Shown here piece by piece: positions 17,922 to 30,400 of a stretch of DNA of 64,000 nt. Source of the stretch: Vibrio litoralis DSM 17657 (GTDB taxonomy: Bacteria > Pseudomonadota > Gammaproteobacteria > Enterobacterales > Vibrionaceae). Made by a program: the position numbers and the translations under genes. The stretch is taken from the NCBI RefSeq assembly GCF_000426765.1, contig NZ_AUFZ01000017.1, positions 310,001 to 374,000 on the forward strand, given 5' to 3'. Numbering within the stretch: the first letter of the stretch is position 1; every line of letters begins with the position of its first letter. A model generated the notes under the pieces. It ran no database searches. It worked only from the letters and a program-made list of their open reading frames with translations, and had not been told where the DNA came from.

Positions 17922-18909
17922 ATTGACTCTTAACCTCTGTGATTTTTTTAATAATATTCTGTTTATCTTGCGATGAGATTTGCGCGGAAACCGGTAAGTA
18001 CCACCAGTTCTCTTCTGCAAATTGGTAGCATTTAACCGCATCTTTTTCTGTCATGATTAAATGCTGACCTTGAGTCGCAAGTTGTTGTAATTCTGCTTGT
18101 TCAAATGCTTGGTGATCAGCGAATGCCTGAGTTTTTACAACTTCTGCACCTAATGATTCTAGCGTATTGAAAAAACGAGGTGGATGACCGATGCCAGCAA
18201 ATGCCACCAATTGAGGGAGTTGCTGCACCGATATTTTCTCACCGGTTTTTAAATTCACCGCTTCACTAGGCTCTAACGTCATGGCGATTTCATTGCTTTG
18301 CGCCGCGCCACCGTTCGTGATCAAGAAATCCACTTCATTTAAACGCTCTAGCCCTTCACGCAATGGGCCAAATGGAATGTAGTGCTGATTCCCAAAACGA
18401 CGTTGACCGTCAATCACCACAAACTCGATATCTCGCTCAAGCGCATAATGCTGCAAACCATCATCTGTGATAATAATATCGACATCTTGTTCTAGTAATA
18501 CTTTTACCGCTTGGCTTCTTACTGGGTCGACGGCAACTGGTGCGCCTGTACGACGTTTAATTAAAGCTGGCTCATCACCTGATTGTTCGCTCGGAGTATC
18601 CAATTCTACCAGTAGTGGGTAGTTTTCAGCTTTGCCGCCGTAGCCACGGGAGACGACTCCCGGTTTCATACCAAGAGATTGCAATGTTTCCACCAACCAA
18701 ATCACCACTGGCGTTTTACCATTACCACCAGCGGTAATATTACCTACCACAATAATTGGTACTGGCGCGCGATAACTTGGCTTGTTACCTAAAGCATAAG
18801 CCTTGCGACGTTTACCGCTAATCAGCTTAAACAGTTGGCTTAGCGGCCATAAAACCGGAGCCAATAGCCAACCGAGTGGGTGACGGTGAAACCAAATCTT
18901 TTCAACCAT
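17902..18909 (-). CDS. lpxK: Tetraacyldisaccharide 4'-kinase
   Basis: Inner-membrane-associated kinase that adds the 4' phosphate to the lipid A disaccharide. The N-terminus has a hydrophobic anchor ([17 protein letters not shown]), then the P-loop [14 protein letters not shown] near residue 55 and the downstream [11 protein letters not shown] motif typical of LpxK. The ATG at 18909 is preferred over an overlapping GTG at 18912. Length 335 is normal. It lies 48 bp after msbA and overlaps ycaR at its end, placing the lipid A kinase next to its flippase. Confidence 0.96.
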   Translation of the reverse strand: MVEKIWFHRHPLGWLLAPVLWPLSQLFKLISGKRRKAYALGNKPSYRAPVPIIVVGNITAGGNGKTPVVIWLVETLQSLGMKPGVVSRGYGGKAENYPLLVELDTPSEQSGDEPALIKRRTGAPVAVDPVRSQAVKVLLEQDVDIIITDDGLQHYALERDIEFVVIDGQRRFGNQHYIPFGPLREGLERLNEVDFLITNGGAAQSNEIAMTLEPSEAVNLKTGEKISVQQLPQLVAFAGIGHPPRFFNTLESLGAEVVKTQAFADHQAFEQAELQQLATQGQHLIMTEKDAVKCYQFAEENWWYLPVSAQISSQDKQNIIKKITEVKSQYGSSST

Positions 18910-18957
18910 CACTCTACCCTACTGAATTAACGTTTTGACTATCAATACAAGAATGCA

Positions 18958-20742
18958 TTATTCACCAAATTGAATGCGGTGAAGCTGAGCATAAGCACCA
19001 TCTTTTTCAATTAACGATGCATGGTTGCCGCGCTCGACAATTTCACCTTCATCGATAACCAAAATTTCATCGGCATTTTCAATGGTCGATAAACGGTGCG
19101 CAATCACGATCACGGTTTTGTTCTTTTGTAGCTCATCTAACGCAGCTTGAATGGCACGTTCTGATTCAGTATCTAATGCAGAGGTTGCCTCATCCAAAAT
19201 CAACACTGGTGCATCACGTAACAAGGCACGAGCAATCGCTAAACGCTGACGTTGACCACCAGATAGGTTGACACCATTCTCACCGATCATAGTGTCAAAA
19301 CCGTTATCCATGTTTTCAATGAAATCGGTCGCGTAGGCTAGATCAGCAGCACGTTTAATTTGCTCGAAGCTATAACGCTCTTGCGCGGCATAGGCAATAT
19401 TGTTGGCAATAGTATCGTTAAACAGATGAACGTTTTGCGACACGATGGCAAAGTGAGTACGCAGGTTCGATAAGGTATATTCACGAATATCATTGTTATC
19501 TAGGTGGATCTCACCTGAGTCGATGTCGTAAAAACGCGTGAATAAGTTAGCAATGGTACTTTTACCTGACCCTGAACGCCCGACTAGAGCTACGGTTTTA
19601 CCCGCAGGCACATCAAAAGACACATTGCGTAACGCTGGTGTATCTTTCGTTGGGTAGGTAAAGGTGACATTTTTAACCGCAAGGTTGCCTTTCACTTTTT
19701 CAACTTCTTTATCGCCAGTATCAATTTCTGATGGCAGCTCAATAATACCAAATAGTGTCTGACAAGCTGCCATACCTTTTTGGAAATCAGAGGTTACGTT
19801 CGTCAGTGATTTCAACGGTTTCATCATGGCGAACATCGCTGAGAAGATCACCGTGAATGTACCTGGAGTCAGTTGTTCTTTAATTGAATCAATGCTCGCT
19901 AAATACAACACCACCACTAAAGCACTCGAAGCGATCAACTGAACGATTGGGTTGGCAGCAGCTTGAGCAGACACCATCTTCATCGATTGTTGACGCATTT
20001 TGTTGCTTACTGAATCAAAACGTTTTTTCTCAACGTGCTGACCACCATAACTCAATACGACTTTATGCCCTTTTAGCATTTGTTCTGCGGATGACGTTAC
20101 ATTCCCCATCATGTCTTGCATGTTTTTACTAATACGACGGAAACGCTTTGATACAACTCGAATCGCAATCGCCACCACAGGTGCAACGGCAATAAGCACC
20201 AAAGAAAGCTGCCAGCTGTTATAAAACATTAAGAATAATAAACCGATGATGCTAGCACCTTCACGCACAATGCTGACCAATGCTTTACTGGTGGCGGCGG
20301 CAACTTGTTCTGAATCATAGGTAATACGCGATAACAGTGAACCGGTCGATTCTTTATCAAAGTAGCTTACTGGCATTTGCATAAAATGATTAAAGAGCTT
20401 GCGGCGCATTTCCATCACCACATTGCCCGATACCCAACTCAAGCAATAAGTGGAAACAAAACCACTTAAACCTCGCACCACCATCATGCCTAAAACAATA
20501 AAAGGTAGGACTTTTAAAAAATTTGAATCGCTACTGCCAAAACCTTCATCCAACAATGGTTTTAATAGCGACACCATATAAGTATCACTGGCAGCATTAA
20601 TGATTAACGCAATAGTGGCCACAAATAAACCCGCTTTATAAACGCTGATCATTGGCCATAATTTTTTAAAAGTCTGAAATGTGGTTTCGTCTTTTTCGGA
20701 CGCCATCTGATTTTCTGACACGATGTCTTTTGGTTGAGTCAT
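18958..20742 (-). CDS. msbA: Lipid A export ATP-binding/permease protein MsbA
   Basis: Homodimeric ABC flippase that moves core-lipid A across the inner membrane. N-terminal half has six transmembrane segments; C-terminal half has Walker [11 protein letters not shown], signature LSGGQRQR, Walker [13 protein letters not shown] and switch IAHRLST. The segment [25 protein letters not shown] and [16 protein letters not shown] is typical of MsbA. The ATG at 20742 (594 aa) has GAAG at good spacing and is preferred over a GTG six bases upstream. It follows comEC by 31 bp and precedes lpxK, the conserved order. Confidence 0.96.
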   Translation of the reverse strand: MTQPKDIVSENQMASEKDETTFQTFKKLWPMISVYKAGLFVATIALIINAASDTYMVSLLKPLLDEGFGSSDSNFLKVLPFIVLGMMVVRGLSGFVSTYCLSWVSGNVVMEMRRKLFNHFMQMPVSYFDKESTGSLLSRITYDSEQVAAATSKALVSIVREGASIIGLLFLMFYNSWQLSLVLIAVAPVVAIAIRVVSKRFRRISKNMQDMMGNVTSSAEQMLKGHKVVLSYGGQHVEKKRFDSVSNKMRQQSMKMVSAQAAANPIVQLIASSALVVVLYLASIDSIKEQLTPGTFTVIFSAMFAMMKPLKSLTNVTSDFQKGMAACQTLFGIIELPSEIDTGDKEVEKVKGNLAVKNVTFTYPTKDTPALRNVSFDVPAGKTVALVGRSGSGKSTIANLFTRFYDIDSGEIHLDNNDIREYTLSNLRTHFAIVSQNVHLFNDTIANNIAYAAQERYSFEQIKRAADLAYATDFIENMDNGFDTMIGENGVNLSGGQRQRLAIARALLRDAPVLILDEATSALDTESERAIQAALDELQKNKTVIVIAHRLSTIENADEILVIDEGEIVERGNHASLIEKDGAYAQLHRIQFGE

Positions 20743-20773
20743 ATACACTTCATTTTGATTTAGACAATTCCAT

Positions 20774-23203
20774 TCATTCTAACCCTTTACGCACAATCTG
20801 CCTATACCATGGCTGATATTGGTTTAGCCTCTTTTGTTCAATTAACCAACCATTGGTATAAATTGAAATAGTTATTTGTCCACCATGCGCCGTATCCATC
20901 CACTGAATAGCATTGTCCTGATAACGCTTTTTGACATCTTGGTTGGGTAATCCCCACTGGTTATTTAGAGCGAGTGAAGCAATCGCCACTTTCGGTTTTA
21001 CAGATTCAACAAAAGAAGGAAAGGAAGAGGTTGCACTACCATGATGCGGCACCGTCATGACATCAATATCCGATAACGGGTTATCTCGAATTAATATAAT
21101 TTCAGATATCGCATCTATGTCACCAGTAAGAAGGAGGTTAAATTGACCATCAGAAACTCGAATCACACACGAATGAGGGTTATAGGCTCGCTTGACCTGC
21201 TTTGGCGGCCAAACGACTTCGAAATTGAGTTGTTGCCATTGCCACGTTTGCCCTTTAATACAAGCTTGATAACCATCTATATATTCACTACTACGTTTCC
21301 ATTGAGGTGATAACGCTGATTCAATATCAGTTCGACCACCTGCATGATCTAAATCGGTATGACTTATCACTAAGCCGGATAACTGCTGCTCACCACTTTT
21401 ATGCAGTAATGGAACAATCATCGAATTGGCAATACTGCCGCCCTGCCAACTCATTCCGGTATCATATAAAACGCTTTGTTGATCTTTGCGGATAAGTACT
21501 GCCAAGCCTTGCCCGACATCCAACACCTGCACTTGCCATTCTGGTCTAGGCCCAGCTGGAAATAGTTGCCACAGTAAAACAATCAACACGGCAATATATA
21601 AGGTTGAATAAAAACGAAACCGCCAAGCAATCAGCGCCAAAGCAACCAGTACACTGACTACTCCCCAATAACTCGACAACGTTAGCCATGCGCCTTCGAC
21701 GAATTGTAGTAACCATAAAATCGGCTGCAGTGTAAAATCTGCTAATCGCCATATTTGCGCAAGCCAGCCGTCATTAAACAACCAACTATCACTAAAGAAC
21801 CAACTGCCATGAAAAATAGCGGTCATCACCAAGCAAAAGAAAATCACTGGCACTACCACGAGGCTTACCCAAGGAATCGCAATTAAATTGACAAGCGGTG
21901 AAACCCAACTAACGCCTCCAAAAAAGGCAATACTTAGAAAGGCTAAGCCTACAAATAGCCCGAGCTGGACTATCACGATTTGCCGCCAATTAAACTTAGC
22001 GCGTTTATGCTGAGATAAATAAAACCAAAGTGACAGGTATATGATGACGATAGCACCAAAAGATAACCAAAAACTTGCTTGCAAAATCGACATAGGCTGA
22101 CTGACAAGTATTAAACACAAGCTATACAACAGGATTTGCCACACTGACCAATGAATACCGCTTGCCAGCATAAATAATACTAACCCTCCCATAATCAAAG
22201 CTCGTTGGGTTGGTAGTGCAAAACCCGCTAAATACGCATAAAACAAGGCAACAGAAAAACTGATGATCAAGGGAATAAATCGAAATACAGATGATGAGGA
22301 AGAACCCATTACGCTACATACCAATGATTTAATAATACGACCGGCACTCCACCCTATAGCCATGGCGAGCCCAATATGTAATCCTGAAATCGCCATTAAA
22401 TGTGACAAACCAGAATCTCGTAACTGCTGCCATTGTTGATCGGATATTAAACCTCTATCACCAAAAGCCAACGCGACAATAAAGGCTTTTGAGTCAAATT
22501 CATTCAGGTAGGAAGTTGCTTTCTCGTGCATCCATAAGCGCCAAGAATAGCTTGTTTTTATTCGAAAATTAAAACCACTCTCCGACTCAATAACCGCTTT
22601 ACCGTGCCACTGAGTAGAGACATAATATTGTTCGCTATCAAAACCTGCATCGTTTAATTGACCGACAATGGGTTTAACTTGAATTTGAAACTGCCAAACC
22701 TCCCCAAGTTGCGGTTGATTCTCTTTTGGTAGATCAAAAAATGTTTTCACAGTTGGACGTGCGTAGATCGGTAAATCAACATTATTAATGCGTTGTATTG
22801 ACAAGAGCATTTGTTGACCATGCACCGCTGGCTGGACAAAACTGATCACTTTAGCTTGGATTGTTACAGAGGCACCTTGAGAAAAGAGTATTTCTGTCAC
22901 ATGGCGATAATGATTTCCATGAATAATCACTACAAAGCAACCCAGCAGTAAGCCTTGTGCTAAATAACTAAATGTTTTGAAGTAGCGTTCTTTTATAAAA
23001 TAGCTATTTTTCGTAACGGAAATATCTTCTGTACAATGTCTATCTTTTGTGAAGAAAGCATTTTTTATGAAGAAAAGAGCAAGAAATAGTACTACAATCG
23101 GCATCAACCAATTGAGTGTCGGCATGGATGGCCACGATGCACCACTTGCAGCCCCAAGTATCAAACCGACCAGAATATTATTGCGATTAATATGAGCCAC
23201 CAT
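20774..23203 (-). CDS. comEC: ComEC/Rec2 DNA uptake channel protein
   Basis: Polytopic inner-membrane protein that carries single-stranded DNA into the cytoplasm during natural transformation. Domains in order: N-terminal soluble OB-like region (about 90-215) with hydrophobic segments before it, the competence transmembrane core with [16 protein letters not shown] (HLxAISGLH family hallmark, near residue 270) and [11 protein letters not shown], and a C-terminal metallo-beta-lactamase domain with HTDLDHAGG and VPHHGSATS. The 809 residues include all three parts, so it looks functional. Its ATG is separated by only two bases from the divergent DUF2062 gene. It heads the operon comEC-msbA-lpxK-ycaR-kdsB. 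Confidence 0.94.
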   Translation of the reverse strand: MVAHINRNNILVGLILGAASGASWPSMPTLNWLMPIVVLFLALFFIKNAFFTKDRHCTEDISVTKNSYFIKERYFKTFSYLAQGLLLGCFVVIIHGNHYRHVTEILFSQGASVTIQAKVISFVQPAVHGQQMLLSIQRINNVDLPIYARPTVKTFFDLPKENQPQLGEVWQFQIQVKPIVGQLNDAGFDSEQYYVSTQWHGKAVIESESGFNFRIKTSYSWRLWMHEKATSYLNEFDSKAFIVALAFGDRGLISDQQWQQLRDSGLSHLMAISGLHIGLAMAIGWSAGRIIKSLVCSVMGSSSSSVFRFIPLIISFSVALFYAYLAGFALPTQRALIMGGLVLFMLASGIHWSVWQILLYSLCLILVSQPMSILQASFWLSFGAIVIIYLSLWFYLSQHKRAKFNWRQIVIVQLGLFVGLAFLSIAFFGGVSWVSPLVNLIAIPWVSLVVVPVIFFCLVMTAIFHGSWFFSDSWLFNDGWLAQIWRLADFTLQPILWLLQFVEGAWLTLSSYWGVVSVLVALALIAWRFRFYSTLYIAVLIVLLWQLFPAGPRPEWQVQVLDVGQGLAVLIRKDQQSVLYDTGMSWQGGSIANSMIVPLLHKSGEQQLSGLVISHTDLDHAGGRTDIESALSPQWKRSSEYIDGYQACIKGQTWQWQQLNFEVVWPPKQVKRAYNPHSCVIRVSDGQFNLLLTGDIDAISEIILIRDNPLSDIDVMTVPHHGSATSSFPSFVESVKPKVAIASLALNNQWGLPNQDVKKRYQDNAIQWMDTAHGGQITISIYTNGWLIEQKRLNQYQPWYRQIVRKGLE

Positions 23204-23205
23204 TT

Positions 23206-23715
23206 ATGCCAAAGAAATTGATTAAACGCTTCATGCCAGACCATGACAAAATCAAAAACCAAAAAGCTTTAAAAATTTTTGGTAGCGTTTTATATAATCC
23301 CAATTTATGGTGTTTGAATCGTCGTTCAGCCGCTGGTGCATTTGCCGTTGGTTTATTTATTGCTTTTATTCCACTACCAAGCCAAATGATTCTTGCCTCC
23401 GGTGCCGCTATTGTATGTGGCGTCAACTTGCCACTTTCGGTTGCTTTGGTTTGGGTCAGTAACCCGATTACCATGCCATTTTTGTTCTATTTTGCTTATC
23501 GTATCGGCGCATGGCTGATGCATACCCCTGAACAATCATTTCATTTTGAGTTAACCTGGAGCTTCTTTGTTGAACAAATCAACACTATTGGGCCACCGTT
23601 ATTACTAGGTTGTTTAGTCTGCGGTGTGGTGCTTTCCATACTCGGCTATTTCGGCATCCAGGGTTTATGGCGCTACTCTGTGGTTCGTAGCTGGCAGAAA
23701 CGCCGTTTACGATAA
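23206..23715 (+). CDS. DUF2062 family membrane protein
   Basis: 169-residue inner-membrane protein of the DUF2062 family. Recognisable features are RRSAAGAFAVGLFIAFIPLPSQM near residue 40, followed by hydrophobic segments and WVSNPITMPFLFYFAYRIGAWL, and a C-terminal membrane segment ending with a basic tail (WQKRRLR). Function is unknown. It is transcribed divergently from comEC with a two-base gap between start codons, so its promoter and ribosome site must lie inside the comEC coding region. Confidence 0.85.
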   Translation: MPKKLIKRFMPDHDKIKNQKALKIFGSVLYNPNLWCLNRRSAAGAFAVGLFIAFIPLPSQMILASGAAIVCGVNLPLSVALVWVSNPITMPFLFYFAYRIGAWLMHTPEQSFHFELTWSFFVEQINTIGPPLLLGCLVCGVVLSILGYFGIQGLWRYSVVRSWQKRRLR

Positions 23716-23765
23716 CTTATCAAATAGATAATTCAGCTATTATCGTCACTCAAATTCCAGACAAA

Positions 23766-23826
23766 TAAAAAAGTGCTATCAAGTTAGCGTTCTAAATGAA
23801 CAAACTTGATAGCACTCTTTTTTTTG
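23766..23826. terminator. Bidirectional terminator between DUF2062 gene and lolE
   Basis: AAAAAAGTGCTATCAAGTT pairs with AACTTGATAGCACTCTTTTTTTT across a short loop. A-run and T-run on both sides allow use on both strands. The remaining 130 bp to the lolE stop hold no recognised feature. Confidence 0.9.
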
Positions 23827-23955
23827 AGACAACTTACGACGCTCGGTTCTCGGGCGTTTCACTTCTCGTGTCTCGAGGCCTAACTGTTCCACCCCTATTA
23901 AAGCGACAACATCGAGCAACGAGAAACGAAAAGCGCAGCGTTCGAGCTACGATAT

Positions 23956-25200
23956 TTATTTCGCACTCAAAACGGTTGCTGGATTCAACCCACTCGCTCT
24001 TGACGCTGGATACCAGGTGGCTAATAAACTCAAGGTAATTGCTGTACCTGAAACTAACAACACATCCGGCCATGAAACCAAAGATGGTAAAAAGTCGATA
24101 AAGTAAATATCGCCTGATAAGAATTGATGGCCCATGATGGCTTCTAACCCCTTAATCATCGGAGTAAGGTTATACGACACCAGCACACCAATCACGCTAC
24201 CTAGTACACTACCTAGTACACCAGACATCACGCCATACCAAATAAAAATACGTTTGATCAGCCCATCACTTGCGCCCATTGTACGTAGAATCGCAATATC
24301 AGGAGCTCGGTCTTTCACCGCCATCATTAAGGTCGACACAATATTGAAACTCGCCACACCGATCACCAGCACCATCACTAAGTACATAATGGTTCGCACC
24401 ATTTGAATATCGTGGTATAAAAAGCCGTACTTCTCTTTCCAGCTTTTGAGGTAGGCATAAACAGGAATGCTTGCGCCAACTTCACGAATAATCCGGTCGG
24501 CTTCAAAGACAGGTTCCACTTTTAAAGATACGCCACTGACGCCTTTGCCCATCTTCATGTAGTTCTGCCCATCTTCTAGTGGGATCATCACCAAACCATG
24601 ATCGATTTGCCCACCTAGTGTTAAAAAGCCCGCCACATGAACACGTACACGTTTCGGCGCGCTCAGTTGTATCTGACCATTTGAAGAAGCTGGTGGGATT
24701 AAAATGGTAATTGAATCGCCGACTTTCACATTCAGTTTGTCGGCCACCCCTTTACCTAACACGATTTGATTTTGGCCGGCTCTAAAGTTTTGCCATGCTT
24801 GTTTATCAACAAATGTAGAAAGGCTAGATACCGCACGTTCATAATCTGGGTCTACTGCGCGTACTTCAACGGCTTTAAGTTTACTGCCACGTTCTAACAG
24901 CGCAGTAAAACGAACATAAGGTGCGACCGCTTTCACTTGTTCATTTTTGTTGGCAATCGACGCGATTTGTTGCCAATCTTGAATCGGTTCTCTCACCCCT
25001 TCAATTTCAGCTTGAGGGATCACCGACAGCACGCGATTTTCTAACTCACGTTCAAAACCATTCATTGCCGATAGACCAATAATGATCACCGCCACACCCA
25101 CGGCAATACCTATGGTAGAAGAGAGCGAGATAAACGAAACCAGCTTATTACGTTCTTTGGCGCGACTAAATTTAGAACCAATGAATAACGATAAAAACAT
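23956..25200 (-). CDS. lolE: Lipoprotein-releasing system transmembrane subunit LolE
   Basis: Inner-membrane subunit of LolCDE, which extracts outer-membrane lipoproteins and passes them to LolA. It shows the MacB/FtsX architecture: N-terminal membrane helix after FIGSKFSRAKERNKLVSFIS, a periplasmic domain (about 45-270) and three C-terminal helices (MYLVMVLVIGVASFNIVSTLMM; MRTMGAS loop; final ATWYPASRASGLNPATVLSAK). Length 414 fits LolE. Its ATG lies two bases after the lolD stop, so it is translationally coupled in the order lolC-lolD-lolE. Confidence 0.95.
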   Translation of the reverse strand: MFLSLFIGSKFSRAKERNKLVSFISLSSTIGIAVGVAVIIIGLSAMNGFERELENRVLSVIPQAEIEGVREPIQDWQQIASIANKNEQVKAVAPYVRFTALLERGSKLKAVEVRAVDPDYERAVSSLSTFVDKQAWQNFRAGQNQIVLGKGVADKLNVKVGDSITILIPPASSNGQIQLSAPKRVRVHVAGFLTLGGQIDHGLVMIPLEDGQNYMKMGKGVSGVSLKVEPVFEADRIIREVGASIPVYAYLKSWKEKYGFLYHDIQMVRTIMYLVMVLVIGVASFNIVSTLMMAVKDRAPDIAILRTMGASDGLIKRIFIWYGVMSGVLGSVLGSVIGVLVSYNLTPMIKGLEAIMGHQFLSGDIYFIDFLPSLVSWPDVLLVSGTAITLSLLATWYPASRASGLNPATVLSAK

Positions 25201-25202
25201 AA

Positions 25203-25925
25203 TTACTCGCCCGACTCTTGTACTGCATGATCAGTGATTACGGTATTTTCATTCCAATCCAATACGCCGTCTTGCATGGTGTATTGTTTATCCATTTTTA
25301 AGGCCAGTTGATTATCATGAGTGACCACTAAAAACGCGGTACCAAAATCACGATTAAGTTGACGCATCAAATCGTAGATCTCTAAGGCAGTTTTTTGATC
25401 AAGATTACCGGTTGGCTCATCGGCTAACACAAGATCCGGATCATTGACTAATGCGCGAGCAATCGCCACACGCTGCCTTTCACCACCCGACAGCTCAGAT
25501 GGACGGTGATCTAAACGATGACCTAATCCCACTTTCTCTAATACCGATTGTGCTTTTTGTTTTGCGACATCGGCTTTCTGCTTACCAATCAATAATGGCA
25601 TAGCAACGTTTTCTAATGCGGTAAAATCAGCAAGTAGGTGGTGGAATTGATACACAAAACCGATATGTTGATTACGTAACTTGGCTTGCTTGTTGCCAGA
25701 TAAACGCAATAAAGATTGGCCGAGTACCGTCACATCACCATCACTGGCGTCATCTAATGCGCCAAGAATATGCAGCAAGGTACTTTTACCTGAGCCAGAA
25801 GAACCAACAATGGCTAAGAAGTCACCTTTATTGATGGATAAACTCACCCCTTTTAGTACCTCAGTTTCAAGGTTTCCTTCTTGGTAAGTCTTACTTATAT
25901 TTTGACAGCTTAATAAAGGGTTCAT
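25203..25925 (-). CDS. lolD: Lipoprotein-releasing system ATP-binding protein LolD
   Basis: Cytoplasmic ATPase of LolCDE. Motifs: Walker [11 protein letters not shown], the MacB-clade [25 protein letters not shown] (with the LolD-specific FHHLL), signature LSGGERQR, Walker [13 protein letters not shown], and switch VVTHD. Length 240 is normal (E. coli 233). It lies between lolC (57 bp) and lolE (2 bp). Confidence 0.96.
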   Translation of the reverse strand: MNPLLSCQNISKTYQEGNLETEVLKGVSLSINKGDFLAIVGSSGSGKSTLLHILGALDDASDGDVTVLGQSLLRLSGNKQAKLRNQHIGFVYQFHHLLADFTALENVAMPLLIGKQKADVAKQKAQSVLEKVGLGHRLDHRPSELSGGERQRVAIARALVNDPDLVLADEPTGNLDQKTALEIYDLMRQLNRDFGTAFLVVTHDNQLALKMDKQYTMQDGVLDWNENTVITDHAVQESGE

Positions 25926-25982
25926 AATCTATTGCCTTGTAGCCCAAAAGCCGCGTAAATAGTCGCCGCCTTTGAGAAAGTG

Positions 25983-27206
25983 TTATTCATAACGAAGCGC
26001 TTCGGCCGGTTTAACCGAAGCGGCGCGATAAGAGGGAAATAAGGTCGCCAATAAGCTCAAGCCAATAGCAAGAATGATCACGACCACAACCTGAAGCGGT
26101 TCAATCACCACGGGCAGTTCCGTGCCCGGAGCAAACAATGACAAGCCTAAAGCGCTCATCACATTGTTTAGATTCGCTGCCAGTAATGTGCCAAGGAGTC
26201 CACCGACTAGTGCACCAATCACCCCACTACTCGCACCCTGCACCATAAATATCGCTAATATTTGATGATTCGACATACCCTGGGTTTTCAAAATGGCGAC
26301 TTCAGATTGTTTCTCCATCACCACCATAATTAACGCTGAAATAATGTTGAACGCCGCTACTGCAATAATCAACCCTAGCATCAAGCCCATCATATTCTTT
26401 TCCATTCGTACGGCTTGGAATAGCTCACCACGTTGCTCACGCCAATCCGACCAAAACCATTTTTCAGGTAATAAATCATTGTTTTTCACTTGTTGTGCTA
26501 AATCAGCCACCACAAATGGGTCATCGAAAAATAATCGCCAACCTGAAATATGTTTGTTTGAGTAACGCAATAAACGCCCAGCATCTTCAATATTGGTGAC
26601 CATCAACATGCCATCAACATCAGAGCCAGTATTAAAAATCCCCGCCACAGTAAAATTACGTTGGCTAGGAATGCGCCCTAACGGAGTAAACTGACTAGCA
26701 TTAGTCACCATTAATCGCACTTTAGAGCCGACATTCACATTTAATGTTCTGGCTAAGGTGTGACCTAAAAAGACGTGATAACTTCCGGGTGTTAATTGGG
26801 AGACTTGCCCCATCATCATACGTTTCGCGATAGGATCTTGCTCTCTTGGCTCAATGCCGACCATTAAACCTGCGCTTAACTTAGTTGGACTTTGGATAAT
26901 CGCTTCGCTACGCACGATGGGAGAAATATCTTCAACATGAGGGATAGTATTTAAGAAAGCAGGTGGCGTATCTGAGATTAGGGTTTTGTCGTCAGCTTGA
27001 GAGATCACAGCTTGAGGAAGCACGCCAAGAATTTTTTGCTTTAATTGCCCTTCAAAACCATTCATCACGGACAATACAGTAACGAGAGAAAGAACACCGA
27101 TAGAAATACCGGCGGTCGACATATACGAGACAAATCGACTGAACTTATCGCCTGATCGACCTTTCAAATACCGCAAACCAATATAGGCCGAAACTGGGTG
27201 AAACAT
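25983..27206 (-). CDS. lolC: Lipoprotein-releasing system transmembrane subunit LolC
   Basis: Inner-membrane LolCDE subunit. The family begins MFHPVSAYIGLRYLKGRSGDKFSRFVSYMSTAG-like, so the ATG at 27206, with CAGGGA at good spacing, is taken as the start (407 aa); an in-frame GTG at 27278 would add 24 residues. Periplasmic domain spans roughly 45-270 and contains the P-rich loop region that contacts LolA in LolC; C-terminal helices include GLMLGLIIAVAAFNIISALIMV and end SYRAASVKPAEALRYE. First gene of the lolCDE operon, divergent from mfd with about 230 bp between, which must hold both promoters. Confidence 0.94.
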   Translation of the reverse strand: MFHPVSAYIGLRYLKGRSGDKFSRFVSYMSTAGISIGVLSLVTVLSVMNGFEGQLKQKILGVLPQAVISQADDKTLISDTPPAFLNTIPHVEDISPIVRSEAIIQSPTKLSAGLMVGIEPREQDPIAKRMMMGQVSQLTPGSYHVFLGHTLARTLNVNVGSKVRLMVTNASQFTPLGRIPSQRNFTVAGIFNTGSDVDGMLMVTNIEDAGRLLRYSNKHISGWRLFFDDPFVVADLAQQVKNNDLLPEKWFWSDWREQRGELFQAVRMEKNMMGLMLGLIIAVAAFNIISALIMVVMEKQSEVAILKTQGMSNHQILAIFMVQGASSGVIGALVGGLLGTLLAANLNNVMSALGLSLFAPGTELPVVIEPLQVVVVIILAIGLSLLATLFPSYRAASVKPAEALRYE

Positions 27207-27435
27207 TCCAATAATCCCTGAATAAAATAATGAAAACAGAGCATAACGATCTCTGACCATTTTACCAATAGCAAACACAATAATTCACATACTTCTGGCG
27301 ATTGACGGTGAGAAATTGATTAAAAAACAACAATTGTGCACATTCCCTTGATTAGTTTGCCTACATGACGATAATCAAACCACTCAAAGTGCTACAACTA
27401 GCGCAACATTCAATTTATAAAAGCCTAATCGAATT

Positions 27436-30400
27436 ATGTCTGAAATTTCATCCATGTCAGCGTCTTCTCTCTTGCAACTGCCACTGCCAACTAAAGCCGG
27501 TGACAAAAAGCACATAGGCCAATTAGTCGGTGGCTCACTAGCACTATCCATTGCAGAGCTTAGCGAGCAACATTCAGGGGTCACATTACTTGCCGTACCT
27601 GATCCGCAAATAGCGATAAAACTGCAACACGAAGTAAGCCAGTTCACCAGCCACTCAGTGTCTTTATTCCCTGATTGGGAAACGCTGCCGTATGATAACT
27701 TTTCGCCACATCAAGATATTATTTCAGACCGTATCGCGCAGCTGTATCAATTGCCAACGCAGCAAAACGGATTAATCATTATTCCAATCAGCACGCTATT
27801 ACAGCGTCAATCGCCGAAAGACTACCTACTCAAAACCACATTGATGGTCAAAAGTGGTGACCTTTATTCACTCGATAAACTGCGTATGCAATTGGAAAGT
27901 TCTGGTTATCGCCACGTTGATCAAGTATTTGGCCCAGGTGAATACGCCAGCCGTGGTTCGATTATCGACCTTTTCCCAATGGGCTGTGATAACCCATATC
28001 GTATCGACTTTTTTGATGATGAAATTGATAGCATCCGCACCTTTGATGCCGAGACTCAACGTACGATCGAAGATATAAAAGAAATTCGCCTACTGCCTGC
28101 TCATGAATTCCCAACCACTGAAGCGGCGATAGAAGATTTCCGCATTCGCTGGCGTCAACGTTTTGAAGCGCGACGTGAGCCTGAGTCAGTGTATATGCAA
28201 GTATCAAAAGGTACTTGGCCTGCGGGTATTGAATATTGGCAACCCTTGTTCTTTGAACATACTGATACCTTATTCGACTACCTACCAGAAAACACCTTGC
28301 TACTGACGCTTGGTGAGCTAGAAAAAAGTATTGATACCTTCTTGGCCGATGCTGAACATCGTTTTGAGCAACGCAAAGTCGATCCTCTTCGCCCATTACT
28401 TGAGCCCCATGAGTTGTGGTTAAAGAAAGATGAGCTATTTGGCTACTTCAAAGACATGCCTCAAGCGGCCTTATCGATTGAAGCTGTCGAAGAGAAAGCT
28501 GGACGTAAAAACGCCTCTGTGAGCCTTTTGCCTAATTTACATGCCCAACATCAGCTTAAAGAGCCACTTGCCGCACTGCGTCAATACCTCGAGCAATACT
28601 TAACAGACAACCCGCAAGGTAAGGTTATCTTCTCGGTAGAATCAGAAGGTCGCCGTGAAGCATTAAATGAGCTATTAAGCCCAATAAAAGTAAAACCGAA
28701 AGAGTGCGATAATCTCGCTCAAGCGTTAGCCTCTAAACAAAAGTACTCTCTAGTACTCGGCTCAACCGAACACGGCTTTGTTCATCACTCGCCTGATTTT
28801 GCCTTTATTTGTGAAAGTGATGTGCTTGGCGACCGGGTGATCCAGCGTCGCAAAAAAGATCGAAAAGCGGTCAATAGCGATACGGTGATTCGCCATCTTG
28901 CGGAATTAAAACCCGGTCAACCTGTAGTGCATCTCGATCACGGTATTGGGCGCTATATTGGTTTACAAACCTTGGAAGCTGGTGGACTTGTCACAGAATA
29001 CGTCACCCTTGAATACTTAAATAATGCCAAACTGTATGTTCCGGTATCCTCGCTCAATTTAATCAGTCGCTACTCTGGTGGTGCAGAAGAAACCGCGCCA
29101 TTACATAAATTGGGTAGCGATGCATGGAATAAAGCCCGTCAACGCGCGGCTGAAAAAGTCCGAGATGTGGCTGCCGAGTTACTGGATGTTTACGCCAAAC
29201 GTGAAATCAAAAAAGGCTTTAAGTTCATTCACGATAAAGAGCAATATGCGCACTTTAAAGCGACTTTCCCGTTTGAAGAAACCGATGATCAGTCTATGGC
29301 TATTAATGCGGTTCTCTCTGATATGTGCCAAGAAAAAGCCATGGATAGACTCGTCTGTGGTGATGTTGGTTTTGGTAAAACCGAAGTGGCTATGCGCGCG
29401 ACATTCCTTGCGGTTGATAACAGCAAGCAAGTTGCCGTTCTAGTGCCAACTACCCTACTTGCTCAACAGCATTTTGAAAACTTCCGTGATCGCTTCGCCA
29501 ACCTACCGGTACGAGTTGAAGTGTTATCACGATTTAAATCCGCTAAAGAACAAAAGCAGATTTTAAGTGATATCACCGAAGGTAAAGTCGATATCATTAT
29601 CGGTACCCATAAACTGCTGCAAGATGATATTAAATTCCGCGACCTCGGTTTATTGATTGTCGATGAAGAACACCGCTTTGGTGTGCGCCAGAAAGAAAAA
29701 GTCAAAGCGATGCGTGCGGATGTGGATATTCTTACCCTGACCGCGACACCGATCCCTCGTACTTTAAACATGGCAATGAGTGGCATGCGTGATCTATCGA
29801 TTATCGCCACACCACCAGCACGACGCTTGGCTATCAAAACCTTTGTCCGTCAAAGTGAAGACAGTGTGATTCGCGAAGCGATACTGCGTGAAATCATGCG
29901 CGGTGGCCAAGTCTATTTCTTACATAACAATGTCGAAACCATCGAAAAAGTTGCCGAAGATTTAGCGAAATTAGTTCCAGAGGCTCGCGTGACCACCGCC
30001 CACGGACAAATGCGCGAACGTGAACTTGAAGGCATCATGAATGACTTCTACCACCAGCGTTTTAACTTACTGGTTTGTACCACCATTATCGAAACAGGTA
30101 TCGATGTACCAACTGCCAATACCATCATTATGGATCGTGCGGATAAACTCGGTTTGGCGCAGCTTCACCAGTTACGTGGTCGTGTTGGTCGTTCGCACCA
30201 TCAAGCCTATGCTTATTTATTGACGCCACATCCAAAATCGTTAAGCAAAGATGCGGTGAAACGTTTAGATGCAATTGCCTCACTAGAAGACCTAGGTGCA
30301 GGCTTTACGCTGGCCACTCACGATTTAGAAATACGTGGCGCGGGTGAGTTACTCGGTGATGATCAAAGCGGACAAATTCAGTCTGTCGGCTTCTCGTTAT

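Noticed and set aside
23826..23955. CGCTGCGCTTTTCGTTTCTCG-like segments before lolE
   Set aside because: Mildly repetitive, but no clear terminal inverted repeats or second copy in the window.
27384..27647. Minus-strand frame at the start of mfd
   Set aside because: Antisense shadow of the N-terminal Mfd coding region.
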